Notes: a model not told the origin generated them from the sequence alone. A DNA stretch of 64,000 nt from CBCOTE01 sp965112965 (GCA_965112965.1 CBCOTE010000019.1:416893-480892); one strand, 5' to 3'. Positions 1 to 12,407 are shown, counted from the first letter of the stretch. A program made the numbers and translations.

Positions 1-197
1 GGCCTTAAAGCAGGACCTAAAACACACTGTAGGCGCCAAAAATCTTTATCTAGCAACAGTCCAGTTTTTAACCATAGCTGACGGGCCTCATCGATTTCGA
101 TGCCCTGATGCAGCACTAGCGCCATACTAAATTTGGGGCCACCGGTATATCCTAGTTCATCATCATAACTAAAAAAAGTCGGGGTATCACCCGACAT
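1..197 (-). CDS. Partial ORF running off the left edge, unknown function
   Basis: An open frame of 65 codons reads on the minus strand from an ATG at 195-197 to the window edge, so its C-terminus lies outside. Visible residues include a DELGYTGGPKFSMALVLHQG stretch and a Trp-rich helix ending LDKDFWRLQCVLGPALR. I do not recognise the family. There is no good ribosome binding site, and a TGA lies directly before the ATG. In the same phase upstream of that TGA a further open stretch (about 198-265, reading SFGELQLETDRGQIDLINRY) looks protein-like, so this may be the downstream half of a longer gene broken by one nonsense mutation. Treat as a partial gene or pseudogene. Confidence 0.45.
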   Translation of the reverse strand, partial: MSGDTPTFFSYDDELGYTGGPKFSMALVLHQGIEIDEARQLWLKTGLLLDKDFWRLQCVLGPALR

Positions 198-647
198 TCA
201 GACATATCTGTTAATGAGATCGATCTGACCTCGATCGGTCTCAAGCTGGAGCTCACCGAAACTGCTATCTCAATGAGGTAAAAAAATTTTGACAATTTAA
301 GAATAGATTGTTTCATCTATGGGCTACCTGCAGTTAAAGATCAGCCTGTCTTCCATCGTTAATCTCCGGAGCATACCGAAAACACAAAATCTTAAGTACA
401 TCAATTAATAGCTCACAGGCTGAAACTCAAAGTAATTACCGAAGAGATAAAATAGAGGAGGCGGAGTAAAAGGACATCCTGAACTTCCTAAAATACGAAT
501 ACAACCAAGGCTTTCCACGCTCTCAACCCATGATCTAAATGTAATGGCGTCTATCTAGTCAAGAAACTACTATCTAAATGACAATCTCTGTCAGGGACTA
601 CCGCCATCGACAAAAATTAAATCCAGCAACGAAAAAGACTGACTCAA
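198..647. other. Eroded spacer, no gene seen
   Basis: No open frame with gene-like composition apart from the in-phase extension of the left-edge ORF near 198-265. On the minus strand this stretch lies where the catalytic part of the M23-type gene at 648-1265 should be, and it is full of stops in all frames. Confidence 0.5.
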
Positions 648-1265
648 CTAGCGGCGGTGACCCATTTCAAAATTAGAAAGTAACTTGCCAGTAACGTCAT
701 ACTCAGCCCGCTCTTTACGTACAGTATACCCAGACGCCCTCTTACGAACTACCAACTTCTCTTTATGGGATATGACGTACTCGAAACCGAATAAACCCTT
801 GCCCCTCACAGCCACCACGAACTGATGGCCGGGAAGTAGTCGGGATAGAGGGTAGACTGGCTTACAGGCCTCATCGAGGTCACAAATTTCTCTAGGGCTC
901 AAAAGGCTGGGGAAAAGCATAGCGGGAGTCTGGCCGGGCTTAACTATGCCTTTTACCAGATCTACGCCCTTACCCTGTTCCGCAGTATAGCCAGAAATGG
1001 TGACCAATGAAGTCGAGGGTGGCCTGACAGCCCCAGTAGTCTGGATTGGTGAAAGATTGGGATCGATTGAAACGGCCAAAACGGATGGCACAGTTACGGC
1101 CAGAGTCTCCACCACCGGCACACCCAACGAAACTTTCCGAGCCGGTCTGAAAGGCCAACTCAGGAGAAACACTGTAATAGTCAAAACAACCGGACCAAGC
1201 AAAAAAATAACTACCCGATGTGAGAGAAGCCGCATAAGCAGCAGCATAGGTACGGAGTCATTCAT
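648..1265 (-). pseudogene. Truncated M23-type peptidase: N-terminal domain only
   Basis: A 205-codon open frame on the minus strand with one N-terminal membrane segment (about residues 16-38), a linker, then a domain with GIVKPGQTPAMLFPSLLSP and VYPLSRLLPGHQFVV motifs and a VRKERAEYDV tail. This order matches the N-terminal (OapA/LysM-like) region of membrane-anchored M23 metallopeptidases in Desulfovibrio relatives, which hydrolyse peptidoglycan cross-bridges. Those proteins run on for some 200 residues through a catalytic domain with HxGxD and HxH zinc ligands. Here the frame stops at HRR and nothing downstream restores it. A weak GGAAG site precedes the ATG. I call it a decaying gene; a still expressed non-catalytic membrane protein cannot be excluded. 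Confidence 0.6.
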
Positions 1266-2980
1266 AAGTCTTCCGGGATTAGTCTGATCTAGGTTAGTTT
1301 AGCTTAATGCGGCCGCACCCTACTGTCTAGCGTCTTTCCAACTACGGTAAAACTATTGGACACCTACCCCGACGTATACCTCACTCCAAGACGTGATCAG
1401 AACGATGAGACACGCTAGAAACGGCCAAAAAAAACAGCGACCTTTAGATTATTAATTAAATACGACACGACAAACTTCAATAGCCGCGCAAAGGATATTC
1501 CCACTTTTGCCAGATGGTATGTAGACATCAGGCTATCCATGTAACGCCCCAGTCCAGCCCACACACTATATACATACTCCCCGAGATTGACTATTTTGCA
1601 CATCCCCCTACTCAAGGCGTCTATATATCCATAGCAAGACGCTGCTAGAACAACGAACAGATAATAGCGATTTCCAGAATCACAAATTTGCACATATTTT
1701 ACTCCTTGCAGGCCAATTATAAGGGCCGCGAGACGCGGCGACAATAGCAAAACGACTATTAAAAATAAGTTTACCTTCAAATTATAAAGTAATAGCAATA
1801 TTTTATATCCTTATCACCTATTCTGCCAATAACCAGTTTTTTTACTCTTGACCTCTCTAACATTCTTATAATCGGCCGGCAGAAAACCTCATATAATCCT
1901 CTCACAGGCTAAAAATCATTGTAGAATATTTTTTTGTACATGTTGAAAAATATACTATGAGTCCCATGCATCCTTGTAGGTCAGCAGCCACAACTCAAAA
2001 AAGCTATTAAGCTTATTTCCAAGCAACTTGTTATTATTACACATAAAAATAGCGATAACGTTGACATCTTCAAAAAAAATACCCAGCTCGTATATGGTAC
2101 GGATGCGCTAACACAAAATAAAAGCTATTATATACGAGTTCTGCAACAAAATATATCCGCCAAAAAATACTGATCAAGGTGAAAGATTTTTTGTATCGAA
2201 AGACGTCAATCCTGTTTAGATAGCAAATATTTTGTTCCGACACAAATATCTGAACCCACCTAGGTGTCTAGGCACCTTTTAATGGCCCGCGTAAAAGATT
2301 GACTCCACTATATATGTTTAGCACTAAATACTTGGGCTGCTGCGCTGCTACTACGGAATGCTGTAACGCTCTTTGTCTCAGTGAACAGGCAGCCTGCCAT
2401 ATTGCAATCCATCTTCAAAACCGCAAAATCTACTGGTCGACAAATAAAACGGCCAGGAGCTAAAATTCGCGACCTTCTGCTCTGAGACAAAAAAAGTTTA
2501 GCGCGGACATCACAGCCGGATCCCCAAAATTACCCAAACTTGAAAATTATGAAGGGCCAACCCATACCCTACCAGTTAATAAAAGGTATCGTAAACCTGC
2601 GTGATAAAGACATGTTCACCATCTCCCAGCAAACGCGCTTTAATAGAGAGCCAAGCCCAAAGATAGTTCCATACTCATTATTGTCACTTGCATAAAATGG
2701 TTATATTAAATTAGCACTGGACTCAATCGCAAAAAAATGTTGCGGCTATCGTCCAAGCCTGTAGAAGTCATGTCGCCCGGTCGTCGAGCTATTATTAGGA
2801 GTATGGACTACATGGACAATATTGTAGGCAAAAAAACGTCGGAGAGCTTTTCTTCAAAAAAAAGTTCCTTCCCCCCCCCACGCCCCACCTGTCGGGCTAT
2901 ATCGCGCTGCATAAATGAAAAGAACAAAGGTATGTCGTTCCATTCATTAACACCCCTGCTACTCTATAAAGGAACTTATC
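1266..2980. other. Eroded intergenic region upstream of asnS
   Basis: No recognisable gene. A 127-codon AT-rich open frame on the minus strand (1415-1798) contains hydrophobic stretches but has odd composition and no clear ribosome binding site; I regard it as remnant or chance. A weak inverted repeat AGGTG/CACCT followed by TTTT lies at about 2262-2280. A run of nine C residues occurs at 2871-2879. Confidence 0.5.
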
Positions 2981-4408
2981 ATGTCCATATTTTCGATAAA
3001 ACAGGTTTTAACCACGACCGTCTACCTACCTGACTGCCTCGTACGTGGATGGGTCCGGACCAAACGCGAAGTCAAGGGTTTCTCATTCCTAGAGATCAAC
3101 GACGGATCCTGCTTAGCTAACTTGCAAGTACTAGTCCAGACTAACTTGCCTAACTACCAGGCGATACCGAAGATATCCACAGGCGCAGCCGTAGAAGTGG
3201 CCGGTGAACTCGTCGCATCTCCGGGTAAAGGACAATGTTGGGAACTCAAGGCGAACTCGTTGCACGTCCTAGGCTACGCTGATCCAGTCGCTTATCCAAT
3301 TCAAAAAAAACACCATACCGATGAATTCCTGCGCAGTATTGCCCACTTCCGAGCGCGCACTAACAAATTTGGCGCCATGCTGCGCATCCGTTCTGAAGCC
3401 GCGCTGGCCATCCACGATTTCTTCCGAGAACACGAATTTTATTTTATCCATACACCGATCATAACCGGCTCTAACTGCGAAGGCGCCGGAGAGACCTTTC
3501 GAGTGACCACTCTGCCAAATGAGATGACAGCGATATCGACTAAGCAGGCCAACAAAAAAAATCTCTGCAATAGAGACTTTTTCAACCATGAGGCTCACCT
3601 CACTGTATCCGGTCAGTTAGAGGCCGAATGTCTAGCTCTAGCTCTTAGTCGAGTCTACGCCTTCGGCCCCATCTTCCGAGCCGAGAATTCTAATACCTCG
3701 CGCCACGCCGCTGAATTCTGGATGGTAGAACCGGAAATGGCCTTCTGCGACCTAAAAGACGCTATGGAGCTAGCCGAAGCCTGTGTTAAACAGGTAGTCA
3801 GCCGACTATTAGAAGCCTGTTCTGAGGATTTAGCCTTGTTCAACAAGTGGGTAGATCCTGAGCTTATTTCTAGATTGGAAGGAATCCTAACCGGAGATTT
3901 CGCCCGATTGCCTTATGCCAAAGCCGTGACTGTGCTTGAACATGCTGGCAACACTTTTGAGTTCCCTGTCGGATTCGGCCTGGACCTTAAAACTGAGCAC
4001 GAACGCTATTTGGCTGAGATTTATTGTCAGCGGCCAGTTTTCGTCTATAATTATCCGGCCACTATCAAACCCTTCTACATGCGGGTAAACGAGGACGCAA
4101 ACTCTAATCCCACTCGACTGAGTCTTCAGGCTACGGTGGCGGCTATGGACCTTCTGGTACCGCGCATCGGCGAGCTCATAGGCGGTAGCCAACGTGAAGA
4201 ACGACTGGATGTGCTGAAAGCGCGCCTGTCGGACAAGGGCTTGCAGGCTGAAAAATACTGGTGGTACTTAGATCTGCGCCGCTTTGGCAGCGCGCCCCAC
4301 GCCGGTTTTGGACTAGGCTTTGAGCGACTGCTCATGTTCGTAACTGGAATCCCTAATATCCGCGATGTTATTCCTTTTCCACGCACTCCGCGGCATCTAG
4401 AGTTCTGA
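2981..4408 (+). CDS. asnS: Asparagine--tRNA ligase
   Basis: Class IIb aminoacyl-tRNA synthetase that charges tRNA-Asn with asparagine in the cytoplasm; 475 residues against about 463 in E. coli. The N-terminal OB-fold anticodon-binding domain (residues 18-100) contains GWVRTKREVKGFSFLEINDG. The catalytic core shows motif 2 as FRAENSNTSRHAAEFWMVEP and motif 3 as GFGLGFERLLMFVTGIPNIRD, ending in the typical VIPFPRTPRHLEF. GAGETF, TVSGQLEAE and IGGSQREERL signatures are present. Relative to E. coli the stretch NEDGKTVAAMD reads NEDANSNPTRLSLQATVAAMD, an insertion of about ten residues. The ATG follows a modest GGAACTTATC site. Two A8 tracts (3303-3310 and 3554-3561) are in frame. It stands alone with decayed DNA on both sides. 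Confidence 0.97.
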   Translation: MSIFSIKQVLTTTVYLPDCLVRGWVRTKREVKGFSFLEINDGSCLANLQVLVQTNLPNYQAIPKISTGAAVEVAGELVASPGKGQCWELKANSLHVLGYADPVAYPIQKKHHTDEFLRSIAHFRARTNKFGAMLRIRSEAALAIHDFFREHEFYFIHTPIITGSNCEGAGETFRVTTLPNEMTAISTKQANKKNLCNRDFFNHEAHLTVSGQLEAECLALALSRVYAFGPIFRAENSNTSRHAAEFWMVEPEMAFCDLKDAMELAEACVKQVVSRLLEACSEDLALFNKWVDPELISRLEGILTGDFARLPYAKAVTVLEHAGNTFEFPVGFGLDLKTEHERYLAEIYCQRPVFVYNYPATIKPFYMRVNEDANSNPTRLSLQATVAAMDLLVPRIGELIGGSQREERLDVLKARLSDKGLQAEKYWWYLDLRRFGSAPHAGFGLGFERLLMFVTGIPNIRDVIPFPRTPRHLEF

Positions 4409-7088
4409 GCCACGTCCGGTAACAGATCGATCTGCCCGTCTGTGCACCTCTGTCCGCCGACACGGCCAGATAAGACATATGCAAATGACATCGGCGCATG
4501 TATGTTCTACGAGGTATATCATCAGGCCTACCACATGAATAACTGAATTTTTCCGCCCCCTCCTCTCCCGTAATAAACGCCAACACCCCCACCACCAGTT
4601 TACCACCCCCTGCACTTAAATGGAAGGCATACAACAAACCTTTGTGTCGCACGCATCAGGCCCGTGAGGTCCTTAGTAAATCAAAGTTCAAATCCATTTA
4701 TGAATATATTTGACTTCTTTTTTTATTCCAGCCGCAGCCCTATATTTTTTTGTAAGACTGCTAATATGATTACAGACCTTAATTTACTAGCTATTATACA
4801 GTGACGCTTCAAACGTTGGACCCTTAATATAACCGTCATCATCTATAACCAGGACTGATTAGACTATCAATAGAGGATCGACTTCAGGCACCGCCGCATA
4901 AAAAACTTCTCTAACTTTAGCGAAATAAAGTCCTTACGCTGCGCTGCCCTGCTCCACGTGTTTAACGCTGCTACCAATCTTTTCTAGTCGTCAAGAGCCG
5001 TCCAACTAAAAACTTTTAACATATACACCGTTTGGACTAGGGCCGTTGCTGCTAGCCATACGAAACGAATCACATGTTATTTTGAAAGATTTTAGTAAAA
5101 TATCTCTGGTGGCCGTGGGATCTGTGGCCTTTGGTTTTCTATTTACTAGTGCTGCTGCGCACAAAAAAATATTTGGAAGTTGAGTAGTAAAAAAACCATG
5201 GCTGAATTCGTAGTATAGTGCGGAATATTTAGAGCAAGCCAATCAATTCTATACTTTCGATAATAACTTTTTTTCATATCGCAGACCTAAGGATCTGATA
5301 GCTTTAGCAATTCCATGGCTCCTCCAATTTTTTTCATACGTCCGACTAAGAACTATTCAGCCTTGATGAGGTCGAAAAAAATGATACAGGTAAAAAAAGA
5401 GTATCCGATGTCAAGACCATCTATAAATAAACAAAAATACATGTCTTTAAATTTGGAATCAAGATGAAAAAAATATCGACGCTTTTTCATAAATCTCCAC
5501 TTTTGACAACCTCAAACCTTTTAAAAACTCAGGTGGAAATAATTAGATTGTATGCCCTACCAATTGAATAGCGCGGTCCCCTTGGACAGGCTGAGCTCTT
5601 CAAAGACAATCGACAAAAAAACAGGACCACGATAATTCCGAACATACAGCCCTACATATCGGGATAGAGTTCAGTATTATTTCTCAATTTTGATATCAGC
5701 ACAAATTTCTCTAAGACTAGCCAATCGCGGCAGACAAATTCGCTTTTCTGCCTAGCACAACCATGAAGATGGCATAGCTACGATGTAAAAAGAGCAACCG
5801 TTGAACTACTACGAGGCCGCCTGTCCTACCAAAAAAAGAAAAAGAAAAGAAGATAAAAAAACTACTAAAACTTACCACGCACTACGGCCACGATGAGCTA
5901 AAAATATGTAGATTAAAGCACATAAAAAAAATAGATAAATTTATACCCTACCAAAACCTCCACAGAAACGACATAATGGAAATAGAGGCAATAAGAAAAC
6001 CTAAAAAAATACCGACAGAGATAATAAATAAATTTTATAGAAATAAAATAAAATAAGGACAGCAGGCCAACTTAAAGAAGAGAATAAATAACAATTTAAA
6101 AATAATCCAGACTGCTAACATAATATTAAAAAAATACGATACTAGTACAACAAAAAAATATAGCTGGGCATTACTAAATCTTTTAATCTAGGCCCTGAAG
6201 ACATGGTTTTCCTGGCAAATATAAAAATGTTCTACTAGCTCTATGATAGAACCTAGCGTAGTCTTGCTGCCGACATTCTCGATCGAAGAATAACCCAAAA
6301 GATCGTCTAAGAGGGCACACAATTCTCCCGACGGCCTCTTTATATCTCATTAAGCGTATGTGGACTTTTCGGACAGCCTTATTCAAAAGAGCTAAAGATT
6401 TTGCTAGTTTGACAGTTTACTTACCTTCAATGTATTAGGTTTAGTCCAGTATTTTATAAAAATCTTCAGGTCAAAATATGATGTCAGTCGAGGTTATTGG
6501 CTAAATCTTCCAGATGGTTATAGCCAACCGACAAAAAAATAAATTGTTGCAGGCAATAAAGTCCAAGCATAAACGCTTACGGACATGCAGCTCTTGTTAC
6601 CGTTGCACTTATTCTTAATGATGAATTTACTCGCGGGAAGCTCACCTCGCGTCGTTAAGGATTATATTGCCACCAAAGTTATTCCTTATATTAAGATGGT
6701 CGCCCATAACTGTAGAGATGTACAAGAGATATATTACACGTACTCAGAGTTAACATCCTAGGGAAGGCACGGAAAAAAAAATAAATCGCTAACTTTGACC
6801 GTACCTTCGTCATCCAAAAAAAAATATTGCCCGGCCTCTAGTGCCAATCTATATTTTTTTGAGCAAATACACATAATACAAATCCACACAGTAATTCGGT
6901 AGGACATATAGCCTTTCCAGTCTTTGGACTATCGATATAGGTTAATAAAGAATAAATGGAAAGTCGATATGCACCGCGGCGATATCCATGAATTTTGAAG
7001 AATTAAAAATACACTATCATAAAAGTTGCATTTTTTTTGCTCTCCGTGACCGATCTACGATATATCACCGAGCAGGCCAGTCATATCG

Positions 7089-7110
7089 GTCGCCGTAGTA
7101 CTACGGCGAC
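7089..7110. repeat. Perfect 22-bp palindrome
   Basis: The two 11-base halves GTCGCCGTAGT and ACTACGGCGAC are exact reverse complements with no spacer. It sits 18 bases before the 62-bp palindrome. No T-run follows, so it does not look like an intrinsic terminator. Confidence 0.85.
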
Positions 7111-7128
7111 TGCGGCAAATACCAACTA

Positions 7129-7190
7129 CAACCTAAGACCTTGCATCATGATAACGTTATAACGTTATCATGATGCAAGGTCTTAGGTTG
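7129..7190. repeat. Perfect 62-bp palindrome
   Basis: Arms of 30 bases (7129-7158 and 7161-7190) are exact reverse complements around a central AT, so all 62 bases are self-complementary. The arm begins CAACCTAAGACC and the centre reads AACGTTATAACGTT. There is no T-run and no adjacent intact gene; an eroded open frame starts at 7204. Function unknown. Confidence 0.9.
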
Positions 7191-8666
7191 GAACAGACAC
7201 CCCATGGACAACTATGATAAGCTACTCCACGAACTCTATGCTATCATGTCTTCGGCGACCCGTACAGATCGATACCTTTTCTAACTAGTCCTAGCGGACA
7301 ATAGTCTATCTTCTGGCCCCACAAGTTGTACTATGCATCCAAGAAAACGCTTCAGCCATCAATTAATACCAAAGATAACCCCTCATCAGTTAACAGCTCG
7401 GATAGCAAAACCTTACTTTGGACAATATCGCTCAGGGTGGAGCTTTTTTTATTGCAAGTCGAAACCGAGGTGGACTCGGTCATCGCCATCATCATGACTA
7501 ACGATACTCTGCTTACAGACTAAAATTAAACAACCCCGTATGATTACCGTACCTCTGGATCCAAAAGACCGCCTCATAGTTATGAAAAAACTACCGCGGT
7601 GCTCAGGTTGCTCAAGAAAATGAATATCCGGCCATCCACAGCCTTAGTTATCGCGATGGCCTGCTACTTGCGTCAGAAATACGGTTCACCTCTAAAGGCC
7701 ATGTTGCTGTTCAGCGCCGTCACATCCAACATTTAAGACCTATAGATAAGTATCACCACTCCCCAGCCTCCATGCGTCACTTAAGGACCAACCAATAAAA
7801 TACCAAGCTGCAATACCACTAACGCTATCGTGCTCTCAAGCTATAATGCCGGTTCTGTATAGACTATTTTTTTAAGTTGCATAATGCACTTAGTTAAACG
7901 CACAATCCACGTCCATAAACTCCTCTCTCGAGCCGGCTGCATCTTGGACTCCTCTCCAGCGCCAAAATTCTATAAATCTCGTGCAGCTCCTAGCCGGGAT
8001 GGATTACGACGTGTATAGGCTGCACATAGACCTAGACATACCAAAATTTTCGGAATGTACCCAGGCCATAAAGAAACCTTATGCGCCAGATTAGGCTTCC
8101 CATTCACAATCATTGAGACTGCAGTCCATGACCTACCCGTCATTGCGATCATAGCTATCCTGCACCGGCCACCTGCTCAGCTTGTAGTGAATCAAACGCT
8201 ACTGCTTTAATAAGGCCACTTTATATAGCTTGTACACTATATTAGCCACAGGCTACAGCCTAAACAATGAAGCGCACCTCTTAGCTAATATCCTGCGCTG
8301 AGATACAGCCTACCGTGATGAGTATAAGCGCCAATGTCCAGAGAGAGCGAATGTTCGGCCAAAGGCAAGCTGCTCTACCGATTGAACGAATTCTAAACCA
8401 CAGTCTACTATTTCCTCACAGGCATCGCGTAACATATAGCTCTCTGCCTTTTACGGCAAGGACGCTACCTTCGCTGAGTACAAGACTTGTGGCTGATTTA
8501 GAAGAACGGATGCCCAGCCGTAAACTGTCTTTATACAAAGATTTCCTACGCCACAACTAGACCGACTTCCAGATTCTGGAGCGTAAAGCTAGTGCAATCT
8601 TAACTACATGTAATGCTAAATTATTCTACCAACTCAATTATCTGCAGACATATGTCGAATCCGTGA

Positions 8667-8696
8667 AGCTATGGGCAGCCCTGGCTGCCCATAGCT
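8667..8696. repeat. Inverted repeat, 14-bp arms with a 2-base centre
   Basis: AGCTATGGGCAGCC (8667-8680) and its exact reverse complement (8683-8696) flank CT. Both sides lack genes. The bases after it (ATTTATC) are only weakly T-rich, so a terminator role is possible but unconvincing. Confidence 0.8.
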
Positions 8697-11600
8697 ATTT
8701 ATCACTACCCCCCCCGATGCAATTGTTTTTTTGCCGTCTTATCGGCTTACAATGACGACCTATCCTGGCCGTATCATAGACGACCTGATGATCCAGGCCT
8801 TTCGTAAATTCGAAGCCGTGGCAACGGACAACAACTTAAATATCCTCAGCTACAGCCTAAAATCCTGACCGAACCGCCTCTATCTTTACCCCCATTCAAA
8901 ACGATATTGTAGTTGTTCTATCCCCAGGTTCGGGCATACCCCCCTTAGTTACGCCTCTGCCACCTGATGTGCCCATAACGCCCTGTTACCCAGAATAGCT
9001 GGTTCTTCAGACGGCCTCCCTGGCTATCTGACCAGATCTGTAGCTGACGGCCCTGCCGGCCGCCTTCGGCATAGACTACAAAGCTGTATAGAAGTTGACC
9101 CACTACATGATGGACTAGATCAATACCTTAGTTCTCTCATCAAGCTATAGACCTAGACTACTTACATAAGTCGCCCATTTTTTCACAATCATATTCTAAG
9201 CCACGAAGACGGAACGCCACGACAACTACGCTGACGATTTATTTAAAAGGACTAAAGTCTATGATAACGCTAAATAATAGCTAGCGTGCGTATTAAGAGA
9301 CTGCCCGAAATCAACTGATGATATAGAAAGATTCAGACCACGCCTTACACGTATCGACCCCACAACTGGATATACGCTCTCTCCTAGATCACAGTCATCT
9401 GGTGTCATAATTGGCCAGACAAAACCACAACATCCCACAGCGTATACAGTCAACATCAACCATGTGACACGCAAATGAGCTAAAAAAACACATGCCCTCG
9501 CTATCCATAAATTATGGCTATGGGACCATTGCAAAATAGACAAACCATACACGGCCAGCCGGTATACATCAGGGGATACCACTCCAGATGTTCCATAGTT
9601 CACAAGCCCAACAGCATCTTCAGATAGTGAATCAAAACACTCGCAGTGGACGGTCTCATCAATAAAAATATCTCAAGGAACACGCCTTAGGCTCAGCTTG
9701 AGCCCGACCCTCTCCTGCCCTTACGCAAAAAAAACACTAAGGCCAAAAAAATAAAAAATATTATCCAGGATACAGTCTGCGGATATATTACCGTGGATAA
9801 TGCCAGCTGCCTTAATAATAAAACCAAAAAACTGGGCTATGCGGCCCCACAATAAATGCCGCAGTAGGATATAAAAGAAATCAAAACAAACCCACAAAAA
9901 TCATACACTCACAATACTCGTTATCCGGCTGAAGATGGCCGCACCTTCATCGCGTAGCCAACATTATCCAACACTAAAAAATAAAAAATAAGCTATGATG
10001 TATCCAGATGGTCAGGATAAAAAATTTACAAAAAGTCGGTCAAAAGATCGACAATCAGTCTCGTCCTCGCCGGCCAGAAACGCAGTATCCATTTCAGACA
10101 ATTCTAACCAGCTAGATCAAGGCATCCCGTCGGTCTCTAAAAAAACCACCGGTGCCGGATAAAACGTCCAGTACTCTCGGCCAGAATCACACCCACTTAC
10201 CTCTTAACTCCCTCCCAATATCACACGAACACCGTATAAGTTGTAATTAAATGGCGTAGCTTCAAGCTAGGCTGCCCTTAAAAACAATAATTAATACACA
10301 GAAGCACTAATTTTCTCCGTTCCACAACTTTCATATAAATCCCGCTTGACTCCACTATAATGCCTACAGCCCCATGTCCTGCCAAGGCAGCCCACTAGCC
10401 AGCTTGGACCATGTCGATCATAAAGATAGCTAGCCGTGTGCAACCGATCCTGGCCCAGCAAACGGATCAACCGCACCGGAACGATGAGGAAGTCTACTCG
10501 GCAACCATCAACCGCTCTCTGAGGCAAGGCTTCGGTATCCAGACTACATTATAGTCCTCTCCCAAATAAACTAAAATCATACATATCCTGACCATCAGCT
10601 AGGAAAAGTTCGTTGAGATGGCCTGTTCCGGCTTCCAGCGTCGGCCACTTTCAGTTTAGCGAATAAGGTCACGATATCCTGAACTTTAAGGAAATCGATA
10701 AAACGCATGGGCAAAGATTTGGCCTACCCTATAGAACCAACACTCACGCAATTAATAAATAGAGCCCCTAACCACCATACTCGACGATATCTGATTATAT
10801 GAATCACAAATTAGCTACTAGGTACGACTTCAGCCAAAGAAAGCGAGACGTACAGCGTAGCAAATGAATAGATTGTATTCTCAGCTGGCCCAGGACTAAG
10901 TCAATAGAACACATAGTGCATAACGCCTACACACTGGATCTAGGTATAAAGCGAGACAGCGCTCCTCTCGACATAAGACGGCAACCCATTAACGAGATCC
11001 TTGGATCGTGCTGCCCCTGAGCGGTAACTGAAAAAAATACTCGATCTGTGATATATTCCGACGTCGTTAAATATGACTTCAAGGTCCGCCACGTCATTGA
11101 AGGTATATACATTCAAAACTTGGTGGTATAGCCGAATAAAAATTACAGTCATGGCCGCCAGTCTCTCGACTATATGATTAAAAAATAGCCCTCGTTAGCG
11201 CCACGCACAGAGCTTCAACTAAGCATCCCATAACTGACACATAGACAGTTCTATATATAATAGTACATGAAAAACATATAATCTTAAAACGCACTTCTAA
11301 ATATCGTAGTATGACGTGGTGCCACTGTCGCGTTCAACCATAACCGATACGGTTACGTTCAGAGCCACAACTTACTGATACAGCTAATAGTTTTTTACAC
11401 GCATTACAACTAAAGCATCGAACCCCCCTCCGAAAAAAAACACCTATAGAGTATGCAGGACTACTAACTTAGCCCCCCAATATAAACGCTGACATAGCCG
11501 CCACGCAGAGAATAGGCCGTACAGAGTGAATCTACTGTACTCCGTCGCGCCATGCTCCACGACTACCTATAGTTCTGGCCAAACGATTCATAGTGATCAA

Positions 11601-12407
11601 GCTGCCACATACCAAATTATAGAGACACAATGATAGCCAGCTCTTCCTTGTACTCATTAAAAAATCAAGACTATTTGACTCGCCCCAGATCGTCTTATAT
11701 ACAATTTATATACGATGGCACTCAGGTCCAACAAAGTCTTCCAAGGCTCATATCATTAGTAGACCTGAGTGGTCTAACTCGGCGACAGACTGTCCTAAAC
11801 GACCTTATCTGGCCCTTTCTGCTAGATGTTTGGGTTCTTTGTCCAATTGTATCACATCCGACTACGTGCCAACCTTCTATTGACCTGAACGATTTAGACA
11901 CCTGTATCCACTTTGCACTATTTTAAAGTCCCAAGTCAACCAGGCCGAATTGATGTATGTGACGTCTAAAACATACCGTCCAAATGGCGACCTTCCGGAC
12001 AAGGGTACGAGCAAATCATGCAAATGATGTGCAATTTTCGTAACAACTGCGCAAAAAATCACCAGACAGTGACGACCGCCGCATCAAATAATGGCGCCAA
12101 TAATGAACTACCAGCCAACGTAACAATGGCATAGTAATTGCTTATAAAATACCGAACATTCATTGCATGGGAGGACTTACTTCCGAACGCAGATCTCAAG
12201 CTATATGTAAGTAGCTAAAGTATAGCAGTTCGCTACTTTATGATAGTTAACAACAGACGGAATAAAATCAGGAATTTTTTCTCTGCCGTAATCTACCCCC
12301 ACAGAAAATCGCTGTACCTGTCCCGCTGCTAACCAGACTATAATAACTATGAAAAAATTAGGATGTATGACCTCACAATAACAAACGTCCTAGAGAGATA
12401 GCGCCCC

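Larger units (their letters stand above)
4409..12407. other. 8-kb gene-free eroded region
   Basis: No intact gene is supported on either strand; open frames are short (up to about 114 codons) and without recognisable domains. Stretches of protein-like reading survive in shifting frames on the plus strand, for example around 7204-7280 and 8930-9130, suggesting former genes. 5820-6180 is very A-rich. Palindromes at 7089-7110, 7129-7190 and 8667-8696 are listed separately. Confidence 0.6.

Noticed and set aside
1415..1798. 127-codon hydrophobic frame
   Set aside because: AT-driven composition, no start signal and no recognisable motif; left as part of the spacer.
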